Part shown: piece by piece, positions 11,501-26,500 of the stretch
Layout of the letters: each line of letters opens with the position of its first letter
Numbering within the stretch: the first letter of the stretch is position 1
NCBI RefSeq assembly: GCF_035582795.1
Contig: NC_134366.1
Coordinates: 11,438,161 to 11,502,160, forward strand
Source of the DNA: Mycteria americana
Lineage: Eukaryota; Chordata; Aves; Ciconiiformes; Ciconiidae
Length of the DNA stretch: 64,000 nt
Direction: 5' to 3'
Translations under genes and position numbers: made by a program
Notes under the pieces: generated by a model
The model's database searches: none
Told to the model about the DNA's origin: nothing
The model's input: the letters and a program-made list of their open reading frames with translations, nothing else

Positions 11501-14500
11501 ACTGGAGTTTAATTAACACTTTGCTCTAAAATGCATATCATCAAAATTAGGGGTTTCCAATTACAAAACAGTGAAGAACGTTTATAACTAAATATAGCCC
11601 CGAAACACTTCCAAACTACATTTTAGATATTGAAAGTATGGACAGACTAACAGAATCAAAACAACTGTTTATTGTAAAGTCTGAGATAAATACTAACTCT
11701 ATATGTATCTTAAGAGCCTCGCTTTTAGCAAGAGATTACAGTATTACCAGCAAACTTTAGAAATGTTTTGGGACATATATTAAGTTAAGAAAAATGAAAC
11801 AAGGGAGTCAAAGAAGAGTTCTAGCAACCAAACTAAACTGCAGAATGGAATAAGGCAATACTACAGAATGAAACCACTAATTAGTCATTATAGTGTTAAG
11901 AGTAAAAATAACATTTAACTCAGAAGCAATTCTCAAAAACAGAGAAAAATAAAAGAACAAGAGGGATAAAGCAGGAGATGGACAAGATCTGTAATCCTCA
12001 TACTCCTTAGTGCACAAAACTAAACGCTCTGTGAAGAACTAAAGGGGAAACTGAGAGTAGCAGATGTTACAATAACTTTCCTTAAAATATTTCAAAATAC
12101 CAATGGTAACATTATTATCTGTTACCAAAACTGAACATCATAAATACCCAGTTCTGACTTTAATTGTTCTTCAGGCTTTTATTGTACTAAGATATCAAAA
12201 TGAAGTACACCATTAAGAAAGGAACCAACCTCCACTAGTGATTCAGTAAATAAGCTTTGTAGAAGCTCAAATATTGCTTCAAAGAGCTGAGAAAGATGAA
12301 ACCTCTTTATGTTCTGAAATAAGTATTATGAAGCCACTCATGCATTGCATTAGTTTTATTATATCATTGTGGACTAATCTGACCAAGTATCAATTACATT
12401 TCATATTGCTCTTAAATTGCTAACTGACAGTACTCCAATCAGAGTTTTCACTTTGTTGTTATGACTGTTTAGGTCAGTAAGCACACTCTTTAGTTCCATG
12501 AAGGAACACTGTAATTTTATTAACCTATAATAAGACTCACTGCAGACTCAATGCAGGTGCCTTTCCCTACCTCCCTCTCAACAAGAGAGCCTGCAGGCAA
12601 AGATAAAATAGAACAGAACAATAAGCTATTTACAAACACATATAAGTAAAAGAGATAAGTAATTGGTTCCTATACAGATAGTTCCCTACCAAAGGCAAGG
12701 ACACTCATACAATTTGTCTGATATTGCCAATTCACTCAGTATTATCGCTGGTATGGGGACTGAAATTCAGTGCTAGAGATTGTAATTAGTAACTGAAAAT
12801 GTAATAGACACTGCAGAACCTGGTGCAAGATGATTGCATTTGTTCACAGAACAGAAGATCGCATCAGATTCTGTAATGTCAAAGGCTTTTGCATTGGCGT
12901 GGAAAGATGATAATTTCTGAGATATTGAATGATTTACCGCTGGACTCTGATTATGGCCTATCAATACAGATGAATAAAAGAAAACAGCCTTAAAAGTAGT
13001 CTCTGTCCTGAGGCACCAGTGGAATCAGATGTAAATTACCTCCTGACTTAGATCTTCTTGGCACCAAAAAGATAAATACTAGAAGACAGATACATGTTTA
13101 TCAAAGTACTCATCTGGTCCAAACTAGCAGTTCTCTCTGTCAAAAAGTTTCAGAGGAATTCTTTGAATTTCTGCATCTCCTTTCAAAAGAGGCATCTAAA
13201 ATAATTGTGTTTCACTAAAAGAGAGCACCTTGATGGACAGCTGCTGTCTCACAGAAGAACAAGATCTGGATTAGGAAACCTATTGCTGGACTCTCTGGAG
13301 TCCTTTGTTTTGCAAGTTCAACTAGAACTAGAGAAGGATTAAGAAGGAAAAAAAATCTCATGACAGCAGAGACAGGGCTATTCAACGCCTGTCAGATGAG
13401 GACATTAAGAATAGGAGTTAGTTGTGATAAGTCATGGGGAATGATTAGACTTCCAAGGAACACACATTAGCCCCTTGATCACTCAAAATAACTCTGGTGT
13501 GTATAGTCACGTGAATAAAAATTGAGTATGAACAAACTAAACAAAGGAAGATAATGAAATTCACTTGTGACAATTTTAGAAGATAGCCAGGGTACCCACT
13601 AAATATAGCAAATAAAAAAACCCCAGTTAAATTAAAAAAAAAAACAAAACCCCACAATGATATAACCCTACTTTTGGGGGCTTTTAGGACTCAGATACTT
13701 TAAAACTATTTTGAATTTTGTGATTTTAATACAGCTATAGTACATTTGTCACCTCATTGCGGGTGTTCAATTAAAGGATTAATGCTATTTCTGGTAAATA
13801 TTTTACCTCATCTAAATAACTCTATATTGAGGGGACTAATGTTTATAAGTATCTTATGAAAGAAGCAAGCCAAGATGTGTGATTAAAGAACTCATTTAGA
13901 CAAACAGTCTTGTAAATAAGAAGTGCTCTTAGAAGCAGTAAAAAAATGGAACCAACCCCCCCAGTCAATACCTACAAGCAATATATCAAGGGAAAGGGAT
14001 TATGAAGTAGCGCAGGTAAATTTAGTAAGCACCTAGTTTCTCAAAATTTATTTGAATTTAGAAATTAAAACTTTATTGACAACATATAAGCTGTTCTACA
14101 TTAGCAACAACCTTGGACAAATTAATGTAGAAACACTTACCTGACAACATTAACTGACTTCACAATTATGGCCATTAAACTGCTTGAAAGAGGAGGAAGG
14201 TCTGAAATAGTCTTCGGTATAGTTAAGTCTTTTTCACTGGAAGCCTAAAAAAGAAAAATATCAACGACTGTTGTAGATCAAGCAATATATGTATGCAGAA
14301 AACATCGAAGCAAATCTCCATTTCGGTAATTACACTAACCAAGACCTATCCTTAAATAATTTGAAGAAACATTCACGTGTGTTCTTTGAGTAGCCTTAAT
14401 CCAATTGTGTTGTGTCCAGATAAACAAAACAAATTTAAATTAGAAAGGCTAAAACAAATAAACAGTAGTTGTACCAAGACAAATATTCTCCACAGTTTTT

Positions 14501-17500
14501 CTGAACAGAAGTTTCTTTCAACTACATTGTTGGTGACTATTTATAAAGGCACAGCCTACTAAACACAAATGAGTATCCTTTGTGTCTCCAAGTTTAAGTG
14601 TGCATACATAATTTCTGAAAATAACTTCAGTGACAGTGATTTCCTGATTCCCTGTGTCAGCTCTTTTTGGTATCAAGTTCTGAATAGCATGGCAAGTATT
14701 TAGTTAGAACTGAATTTTGATTTACTAGTACAACAACCTGGGGGCAGGGAAGACCCCAGCTCAGATGACTTACTGCAACGAACATTCATAATCTATGAGT
14801 ATGAATCTGCAGTATAATTCAAGACCATAAACTTTTACTCTGCAGCATGTGTAAAGAGCATGCTGTCATCCCACAGCCCCTCAGCTGATACATTAATATT
14901 TGCAGGTAAATCTCTGGTATTGTTTCAGTTCCTTCTGTAACACAGAATCTTAGAAGCAGCTCTATTGTACTCAGTACTTTCTGGCAACCATTCACTGCTC
15001 TGACATATCTAGCAACCACAGTAAGAGTATAGCCTCTGCTAAAGCACCTCTGCTCTTCCTTGGTAGTTCTCAAAGCTTCCAATCTTACTAGCCATATTTG
15101 CTCCTAACACTACCTGCATTAGGAACACGCATTGCAAATGTTACCCTTCTCCTTCAAGGACAGTAATGGTTCCTTGGACTTTTAGCACATACAATAACCT
15201 CTGTCTATATATTCTTCTCAGCATTAGAGCTTCTTTCTTTACTTTCCAAAGAAACAGAGATCAGATATTTGGAAATCCTCTAAACAAAAAACAGAGGAAC
15301 CAAAAAAAAGATGTAGTTTGAAAACAGACCTGTATTGAAGCAGAGAATGCATAAGTGATCAGTGCCAAGCAAGACATCAGCCTACTTTGGAAGAGGGTTA
15401 CAGAACCTTATGGGACAGTTCCTTTCAGAGATCAGTGGTTCACTTCTTAAGTTCCCTAACGCTGGGTGAGACAAAGTGAGGTAGGTTTAGAACAACCTCC
15501 CTTCCTCCTCCTTTCCCTGAGCTTTTATTGCTGAGCGCAGCATCGTATGGTATGGAATCTGCCTTTGGTCAGTTTGGGTCAACTGTCTTTGGCTGTGTCC
15601 CCTCTCAAACTCTTGCCTACCCGCAGTCTGCTTACTTTTTTTTAGGGCAGGGGGTGAAAGGAAGAGAGAAAGCCTTTACACTCTGCAAGCGCTGTTCAGC
15701 CACAGCCAAAACTACTTGGTGTGCCCTCAACACTGTTTTAGCCACAAATGCAAACCACAGCACCACAGGGACCGCCAGACCGAGTACAAATCCACAGAGA
15801 GACATCTCAAAAACCATATCGTTAATCTCCAACACCACCTAATTTCTAAATTCTTCTGTCAGAGGCAGATAGTGAACTAGGTATCAAGACAACTCTGTTC
15901 TTACATGGCTGTATTCATAAGTCTGAGGGATGCACTGTAATAGGAAATTGTGGCAAATAAAATTTCCTGTTTGTTCCATGCCAAGACACACAAAATCCTC
16001 ATCTGCAGTACAAAGATCACAATTTCTGAACATAGCTCTATTGTTCCAATGTAAAGTTTAAAAAGCAGTAAGTGTAAAAAAAAAAAAAGTCAGCATTAAC
16101 TTTACCTTCTGTAGCACATAATTTATCTCTGCTACTATTGCAGCCAGGAGAGTAGAGAGTACACCTTGGTGAACTGCTGGGCAAGATGAATGCCAGCACT
16201 GGACTGCACGTATGAATTCTCCAAGAGGCATTTGAATAGAGTGAATCAACTAAAACCAAAGAAAAACAGATCAGTTTTTTTCAGATTGCTTGAGTATAAT
16301 TGAAATATTTCAGCAAGCTTCTCTGTGAAGAAGTGCAGATCACACCTTGAAAGCTATTGAGGTATTCTAGTCACCTGGAATCAGAGGGAGAATCAGCAAC
16401 ATGTTTGGGAAGTCTACTCGTAAATTTGAGAGAAACAAACAAAACAATGGTTGTAACAAAAAAGAACTGAATGTTTTTCAGAAGTCCTGAAAAGCAGACC
16501 ATCAAATTTTCCAGAGTGATCCACCCATCTCACTATTATCTAGGTTCTGCTATAAAATACAAGAAGCTAACTTTTCTGTGAAGATAGGAGGTTTTGAAGA
16601 ACTTCAGGACATCATACATGTTTTGAAGCTGATATAATTCAGGCTGAAAGAAATAAATTAAATAATGACAATTTCTCCTCCCTCCCAAGATCATAATATA
16701 TATAATCAAACTCTTTGCTCTGGATTGAGAAAGTTCATTTAATTGCAGATAAGATTAATAACCTATGAGTACTAGGGTAGTTCAGGATCAATGCATTGCT
16801 CTCCAGTTTACTAGTTTTTCTGTCACGATGAGACCAATAATGGATAAAAAAAACCCATTGGTAATGAGGAAACTTAGAAAATTTAATTGAAACTTTAATC
16901 AGAAGTCAACTTGAATAACAAGCTCAAAGTGTCTAAGTATAATACATTTGTGTAAAAAGTATGGATTCATCTACACATTAGGTAGTAATTTCAAGTGTAA
17001 TACGATACCTGAATCCCTTCTTCCTCCCGTTTCTTGAGCCTACGTGCCACACATTCTAAAGCTTTCTGGAAGACGCTCTGTACAGCATGGAAAAGATTTG
17101 CCACTTCATCTGTCTCAGTATTCTGAGTTAAAGAAGCTTCAATAATTTCTTTTAGAGCATACAGCAACACTGGAGCACAAAAGTCACCTCTCTCTAGAGA
17201 AAGAGATAAATACCACGATATAAAAATTGTAATGAGATATTCTTCAGGTACAAGCTTAGAATGAAACTCAGTTATATAACATAAATAGCTATAGTTTACA
17301 AGTGTAGACGATATATTTAGTTTCTGAGCATCCTTAGCTGAAATTTTCATACAGTTCAATCAATATTTTAAGTATAAATCCAGTGTTCCTTCCAGTCCTT
17401 GAAGTATAGGGATTAAAATTGTAGATTTCTTCAGGAATTGAGCTCTAATTCTGTCTGTACTGTAGACATAACTTTCCAAATGTGAGCCAAATTTAAATAG

Positions 17501-20500
17501 TGCTACAATGTTGCCTCCTAGGGCATATATCTCTCTATCTATATCACTTTATACTTATATAAAACCCCTGCAATTATATAATAATAACTGGAATCTAAGA
17601 GCAAGGAAGAAACATTAGTTATCAACAGTGACATGGGTCTGCGTTGGATCTCTGCTTGTTTTCAGTTTTCTGAAAAGCTGCTGTGATTTTTGACCATATT
17701 ATTGGTACTAGCTAGCATAAGGAGTACTAGCTAGCATAAGGAGTAAACACCATTTTTTGAGAAACAGACTCCAAAATGCTAAAAGCAACAGTTTGGCTAA
17801 TATAAGAAATGTCAGCAATGTATATTTGGAGATATTGATGTTAGTAAAATACTGTACCTGTTTGTATAACTGAAAGAACCGTATCTAAAAGGCGTGCTTG
17901 AAATGTGAGGTTTCCAAGGCCAACCATTATGACATCTTTACATACTGTCAGGTAGGCCTAGAAAAGAGATGCAAAAGTATATGAGAAACAAAATTTATGT
18001 AAAATAACCATTCAGTAAAACCTAAAAATAATAAAAGCACGAAATCTTAGCCAAGTTGCCTTGAAAGCTGGTGCATCTACTTGGAGTTATTCAGTTTGCA
18101 ACCTTTGAAAATCAGGGGTTCCAAACAGTTCTCCAAATGCTTCTGTTGCCCTTTCCTCCAGTAAACACAGTTTCTCAAAAGGCAGTAAATCCTCCATCTT
18201 TTTTACTCAAGCTCAGATCAGAGGCATTGATACCTAACACTTACCAAGGCAGAATATGACATCTCTACCTATCTTCAATAGCAAAATTAAAAACAGCATA
18301 CGAAAAGAGCTTTTCCCTAGAGCCACATGTTACATACTAAACAGATTATAATACTAATGTATAGACAGAGTAGAGAATTTTAACCAGTCTTATGTATACA
18401 TGAGCTGGGTTGTTCAAGGACACTGACTGTGACTAAAGTTAGTACAAATCTTTCGTTTGACCAAAATCTGAAAGGACCCATAGCTCAGTGCTAAAATCCA
18501 CCTTGTGTTAAATGATATGTCAGGGGAATGTGACAGAAGACAATTCAAAACTAGCTAACCACCCCCCCAGTATAATCAAATGCTTTCTGTGAAGGGCAAA
18601 TTAAGGTAAGGGGTAAGGGACACTGTCAGTGGTGACACTGGAGTTTGTATCAGAGGGCCTACCAGCCCCACTCAACAAATCAAGAGTTTGCCTAAAGAGA
18701 ACGGCCCCCCAGTGAATCCCTGCCCATAATAGCAAGTGCAAAATTGAGTAATGGACCAAGCAGAGAAGGAAGGGTGAAACGGGAAAGAATGAGATATGTC
18801 ATGAGCAAAGTGATAGAGAAATGTCAGTGGAAAAAGACATCCCAGTCCCTTCTCATATACAACAGTATTAAAGAAGCAACCCTAATTATTCTATATTATA
18901 TGGATATTTTGAGACAAACTAGGTCTGCTTTTAATGCCAGCATTGTTACCAAATATACACTCTAAACAATTAAAAAGCACAATCAATACCTCATGCCAAT
19001 AAAAAAACAGTAAACAAGGTGAGAAGCAAATAGGAGCTGCTTAACAAGCATGTGGCTTATTACAGGAGATGCAAGAGGCCTGGATTCTCTTCTTGACTTC
19101 CAGACAAGTCACATCAGTCTTTACACCTCAGTTTCTTCTCTGGAAATAATGATGCAAATAAACTTTAAGATCTACTAGTAAAGATCGTTGTGTTTCATTA
19201 TTGGCTAGTCAAGTAATATGTCAGATGGGTTTACAGGTGACAACTGCCCATCTTCTTGCTTATCAATAAAGTTTCATTTTAATTTCGTATTCAAACCGAG
19301 GAAATTGATCGTAAACATTCTGATAATGCTGTTAAAGATTCCGTATTTTGTGTCTTGTCTTTCTATAAGCTTGAGTTCTGCACCTCCAAACTTTTGAAAA
19401 ATAGCCACAAGAGTTATGACGTGCATACCAAATTTTTCATTCAGAGAGAAGATAATAGCATATAAAACACACAAGAAACCTGTACCATGAACAACTACAA
19501 CACTTGTTTGAGTTTCCTATCTCTTTATATCTTTCAAAAAGCCATTTGGATGCAGCAGCAGGATTTAGTACAGGACTGACCTCCTCATTATTAAATTCCT
19601 AGGTAACTTACACCCTACCTCTGCTGACTTCCAAAGATACATTCTATGGGACTGAGCACTAGAATGAAGCATACTGAATTCCTCAGGGTATAATTTTACC
19701 TATTTCTTTTGGGAAACACGAAGGAAAGAAAGAAAGGAAGGAAGCCAGCAAGCAAGCAAACATGATTAGATCTAAATCCTCTCTCATAATTACACCACCT
19801 TCCTGGTCCTCTAAGTTATCCTCTGTTGTGCTATTCAACACAATGTATGCAGCTACAGTGATTCTATGTCATTTCCAGGACCTTCTACGCTACAGAAGAA
19901 CAAGCTATTAAGTGCTAGCATACCAGGTAACTATACGCTTGTTTTCAGCAACTAATTTTCTTCTCCTTTTCAGAACTGAGATTCAGTGACAATCTTAAAT
20001 TTATGTTAATGCACTTTTCATAAAACAGCATAAACATTATCTTTATTTAATATGGGGGATGAGAGACTGACGACAAGAATTACTTGTTAGAAATCTAAAA
20101 TTTGGTACACCCAGGTTACATTGCCTGCTGTGCTAGAAATTTCTTGAGTGGGCATTTTCATGAGTGTGAAACATAAAACATGTTCCATCTTCACTTCAAC
20201 AGATATGATGAGAATATATATTATGCACTGGTAGGTGAAAAAAGTCTAGATAAGAACAAGGTATTGGTGACTCCAACTACTTGATTTAATTGCTAGGGTA
20301 TGCGCGATTATATTTTTATATTTTTATATTTATACAATATAAATGTTATAACTAAACTCAAAGCAATTAAAAAAAAAAAAGTGTGTGATTTTAAGCAATC
20401 AAAGGAATAGCAAAAGCACAAAACTGTAACCTCAAAACAATCAGGACTGTATTTCATTAGCTCATTAACTTGCTGGGCTCCAAAAAGTCCAGTGCACTAT

Positions 20501-23500
20501 GTTTGTCGGTATACAATTGCTACATATATGGCTTTTCAGATTGGTAGCAGTTTGATTTATGTTATAAGAGACCTCTAACCTGGATAATTAATTCAGAAAC
20601 ATTACTGTATTTTGAAATGCCATCTTCTTGATTACTTGGTAGTATAAAAGGTACAACTTGACTTTCTATCCAAGCACCTGTCTCCTCCAGAAGTGAGAGG
20701 TAATCTTTTCCTTCTTCAGAAAACTGGAAAAAAAAATTAGAAGAAGATTACCAATTGTCTTTCCAATTCTTTTGGAATTTCCTTATACTGTCAGCTGTAA
20801 CTCCAGCTTATACTGAAAAGGTATAACCATACCTTGTTCTGAAGATGAATACTCAACCTGCAAAAGAGGCTGAAGGCTCTTAGGCCAGTTGCTTGATTGC
20901 AGCTACCAGAACCTCCATTATTTGCTTTCAGAATTGAGCCAAGAACCTCCTGAAATATCAAGGTTTACATTTATATTTTCCAGAAAATCCTTTCAAATGT
21001 TTCTTTTCTCAACAGCTTTAAACAAAAGATTTAAAAAACAAACAAACAAAAAAACCCCAAAAAACCAACAGGCATACTTTCCATTACTTTCATTTTGCAA
21101 TGCCATATCTGATTTTCAGACTATTCCTTACATGTACATTCCAAAAGTCAGGTCTCTTAAAAATGCTCAACACTAGATCACAGAAATTTGGAGACACCTA
21201 AAAATGACAAGCTGGTTAAAATCTGCCATTTATAAACAATTCTGAACTAATATACTTCTAGTTTAGAATATTCGTTTGAAGTACAAATTAAAAGGAAAAC
21301 CTTTTTATAGAGGGGAAGAAGGGATCACGAATCTTATTTATGTATTCTTGCAGGCCTTTAATTTGATTCAGGCAATATATGATATTAAGCACTCTTTTAT
21401 AAACACTGTTATGGTAAGGAGAATACTACCTTTGCAGCACTGAGAATTTTCAAAAGCTTCTTCAGTTTCTTTTTAGGAACAGAGAGTAGGCAACCACGAT
21501 TAACAGGATGAGTCAATAAATATTCAATGTAATCAATTGCTAATTCTGGCTTCGATTCATGTGTTACATTGATACGTACTCGTCGTTCAGATGTATTAAT
21601 ACTCTAAATAAGAAAGCACAAAACCAGTACAATACTGTTAGTATCTTACTTTACAACTAATTCCAAAGCAGAATAATATGGCATTAAAGAGGTTTCTTCT
21701 ATTAAAAAAAGAAAAAAAGCACAATGCCTTTACGTAATCTAGCAGTTCCTTAATTCTTTGACATATGCATATGCACACCTTTCTTGGGGTTAGCGCGTCA
21801 GACAACCAATCACAGGCTAATTCCATAATATGTCCCACTTGACCCCAGCGACACATGCAGTCTATCAGGGTAGAATATTTGCTTTGGTCAGCTCCATTGT
21901 CAATATTTTTGAGTCTGGAGATCACACCACAGCTTAAAAGAAAACAAACAAAAAATAAGAGATGCATTAGCTTTACATCCAGTGCAGAAATAATTCAAAG
22001 AAAATCAACCAGTATAATACCAAAAAAGATTCACCAATGGCTCAAAGGCATATTTGCACCTCAAAGATTTTACTAACTTATTGAATTTGTTTAGTGGATT
22101 AATTTATCCAAACGGGCATTTAATATGTCAAGTTATGAAAAATTAACAAATACAGTCAACAAGAGATTTCTTGTCATTCATCTTTTGGATTTAAAAATAG
22201 TACCTGAATGTAGGAATAGCAGCAGGGGGCATAAAGGATGCCAGAATAACCAATGGAGTCACGCAACGCTCATCCTAGGATAAAAAAAGTATATGATGTA
22301 CATGTACAGATGCACACAAAACTAAAGAGACTACTGAAAAAGTATGATTAAATTATCTCAAATTAAGGATTTCCTTTTTTCCCTTTTTTCACTAGAAATG
22401 GAACTGAAAGAAGCTCATAACAACATGTGGCTTGCAATCTGAAACTTCTGATTCCTATTCTCAGAGGTCAATTATCAATTATCTTATCATTCAGCTTTCT
22501 GACAAACTGTCAGAACAACTACCATGAATAATTATGGCTCTATTAGATTAATAACCATTGCAAAAGAAATAACAGCTCTACCATACATTTTTTCTAGTAG
22601 AGGCTAATATTTAATTGTACAATCATGACGCTATCTAACTCCTCTCAAGTAACTACTGCCTTAAATGAATATTCATTCACATCAGAAATTTATAAAAAAG
22701 ACTCTAAAGGAAAGGGTGCTTATATAACAATGGTAATGTAAAATGCACTACAAGTCGTTACAACACATCATAATAGAAGGTCTAGACGATGACACAGTCT
22801 CACTCGGATTATATAGAAACCAATCTATGTGAAAGACTCTTCAAAAATAGTGTATCTGTATGTCCAAGCTTCATGAATACAATCAAATGAAATTATTACC
22901 TACTTAAGATATTTGAAGGGCTAAAACCTTTTCAAGATGATTTTTAAAAGAACATTTAAAAATATATTTGTAGCTTTTCAGGAAAGAGACACGCTGCTTC
23001 AATCTGTAGTCTTTTAGAAACTAAGCCTCTGATGACAGGTCTTTTTAGATCCAAGCTACTTAATCACTGTAAGAATATCAAAGTCAAAGAGGTTGCTTGC
23101 TAAAGCTGGATATCCTGTCTGCTCACCAGAACCTTTCAGGAGGGATGGTACATCCTCTACCAAAAAATATTTGGAATGTCTTTGACAACTTTTGTCTCTG
23201 ACAAATGCTTTCAGGGTAGAGAGAGCATTTGGTATATGTGTGCTGCACAATATTATGTAGCAATTAATTGCTTTCCACTCCCTGATTATCTAAAGCAAAT
23301 GTTCTTAAGTGTAACAGCCAGCATAACTCAGTATACTTCAGCATAAAAGCCATAAACAAAAAAAGACGTCCAGTAGATAATCTTTCCAAATGCACTACAG
23401 GGTGCAGCAGATACTATTAGCCACTATCAAAAGACAGCATCCTGAAGAATAACACTAGAACAATTAAGCAGATCAAGGATACTGAAAATATGAAAATGAC

Positions 23501-26500
23501 TGATTTTAATTAATTGCTTATATGAAACCCAAACAATAAATAAGTGTATCAAAAGGTCATTAAAGAGTAGAATCAAATTAGTGGAAACCAAACACAAGAA
23601 AGTGAAAAAGGAGCCTCAGCTGCTTCAGCTGTCTGTTCCAGCAGCTGGATCATAATAAGAAGCGGTGGTGGTGGAAGGGTTTTGGGGGGAGCGGGTAGAA
23701 AAACATGTGGACTCTCATCTACACTGAGTATTTATTCTCCAACAGCATATTTTCAGTTACTGATTTAAAAAAGTTCCAAAAACATTCAAAAGAATGGAAT
23801 CCTATTAAAACATTACAAGGAGAGCAATGTATTGCATAAGTATTTCTGTGCTGACTATTCATATAATGGTTCATCAGTCAGATATTGCAAATGGAGAATA
23901 GCTTCTACCCATTTGTGGAATTCCAAGAAACTTGCTCTTGTTTATGGTTTATAGCGACAATAAAAAAGAATACTTAATGCCAGGAAAATAGATAAAAGAC
24001 ATAACACATGAAAGCATCTGAAGAAAATACTAAGCACTTACAGGAAAATTTAGGCTTTCTTTACCTTAAATACTTTAAAATATTCAGGAAGTACAGAAGC
24101 AAATTTTCTGATAGCATAATCTTTAGCATCTTCATTGTGATCTAGTGCTTTGTGAATACTTCTCCAGAGAATTACAGTAATCTCCAACAAACTTGCCATG
24201 CTGGACACATCATTTATTGACAACACATTATTCAACTCCTGAAATACAAACACTTAGATGATATTACCTATTATATTCTCAAATATAAATTTAGGTTAAA
24301 GTAAGGTTACAAAAAAACCTGAAAATCCTTCTATTAATTTCACAAAGGCATTGTGTTTGTTGTATAACATGAACTCCACAATTCATTCTTACTCTCTATA
24401 TATAACTTGAGTCATCTTGTGATGTTAATTTTTTGAATAATTTAATTGCAGAATCAAACCAATTTATAATTAGTACTGGAATTAGGGAGGTATTCATTTA
24501 AAATATGCTTCATATTTCTTCTATCTTATTCTAGCTACTTCACCAAATTTCTGCTGTTGCAGGGCATGAAAACACCATAATGGCAGTTCTCCCCTCCTAA
24601 TTCCACAGATGCCGAAGTGCTTTCCTTTAGATTTCTGTCATATCATTAACTGCCTATGTCTCAAATTAAGCACCACAGAGAAAAAGTTACCATACTTATA
24701 TCATAAAGTGAACTTTCTTACACTTGTATTCTCCTTTTCACTTTCACCATCATCATCATCATCACCACTATCATGAAGACTCTCTTTCATTGCTTTCTGG
24801 ATGCAGGCATTCAAGCAGCGCCGAATAGTAAGCATCAATTTAGCTACATTTAAATATGAGAAGAATAAATTAGCCATTTACTGTTTGTTAAGAGTGTTGC
24901 TAGTAAATGCTTCTAAGTGTAATGCTGGAAAGCCAGTCTGAAAAGCAAGCAACAGAACCAGAAATAACTAGGAAAAAAAAGATAAAATTTCCTGGTAAAA
25001 GGAAAGGGAAAAAAATGTGAAAATGTTTTATATCCTCAAGTATGAAGACAAAATGGCAACATTATCACCAGGTTCTATAATTTTGTTTAAAAAGCCTACT
25101 CAAAAAAACCCAAAAAACAACCACCACTTTATCAAATCAGGATCAGAGGAAGCTCCCACAACTCCTACATTCATCTGGCATAGCTATTAATTTAATGACC
25201 TATGTTCAATAATACATCCCCTCCAATATCAATTCCAATTATTTAGAAAAGATGTAGTAGCCTAACCATTGCAATCCTTAATGAGGAGCTCATCTCTAGA
25301 TAAAAGTGAAAGGGTTATGTCCACTCTGGTGAAAGTACGACTAGCTGAAATACACTAGCACATGTTATTTCAAAACTACCTTAGCAAGGTAATCAGTCAA
25401 GGGGCAACGGCTTGAGCATTTTACCCAAGTCACTCCCTGCTGACTACTTTGTTTGTATAGTATCAGAACTCCTCTGAAACAAAATTTTCCCGATTTTACT
25501 TGGTTCAATAGCACTTTTATAAAAAGCAGCTATACTCTGTGCAGTACATACCCTTTTCACTGAAAGTTTCTGAAGCTTTTAATAGGAAGGAGGGCTTTAT
25601 AGATTGTTCTCTGAGCAACTTGAAAATACTACTGATCCACAAATCCCAGATAATCAGATTATCAGACATAAATATTTTTCACCTTCTATAGAATCTTCCA
25701 CATAAAGATCTCCAATCACTTGATTTTATTTTACTATTTCTGCATGATAAATAAATATCAACTTAGATAGTTTAAAGCTACATGTGAGGAGAAAGGGGAA
25801 AAGAGAGACCAAATAACAACACTGACTAGAGAGTATAGTACAGCACCTAAGAGTAGAAACAAAAAGCTTTGGTCTCTTCGTTGTTGAAAAAGCTTATGAC
25901 TGTTGTCACCAGGGTTCATTGCTGGTGCCAAGAATTTCAAAAACTACAAACTAGTACTATACTAAAACCAAAATATCTAGCAACAACGTACCACCATTAG
26001 AGAAAAAAAATTTAAAAGCAATTACATGGTGTGATATTAGTATTTCCAAAGACTCATAAGGTTTTTTACTTTACCTATATTGGTGGGGGCAGTATATTCA
26101 TAAGCATATTGATAGAACTTTCTAGCTGCTGCTGAATTCATCTGGATTAGAGTAACGCAGCGCTCACACCACACATCCTCAGGTTGGTTAATGGGAAAGA
26201 AAGAGTTGAATAAGAGATTCACAATGCGTCGTGACACAGGCCGTGAATCAACTTCAAGACGAGCCAGAAGATGCTCCATGGGACAGATTTTCCAGAACTT
26301 TTTAAAACGAGAAAAAGATATTAAAGGAGTTAAAAAAATAAACAGGAAAAAACAATCACCTTTATTAAGTGTTGTCCACATCAGAAGTCTCAATAAATAT
26401 AAATAGCATTTACCAGAAAAGCATGAGCATTTTTAATGTTTACCAAAATACCAGTGTTTACTTGAGGTCATATATTGCTGCAACAATGCTACTTTACTGT

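Noticed and set aside
15528..15842. A 104-codon plus-strand frame
   Set aside because: It overlaps the LTR copy C fragment, has no splice context in the host gene and no recognisable protein.
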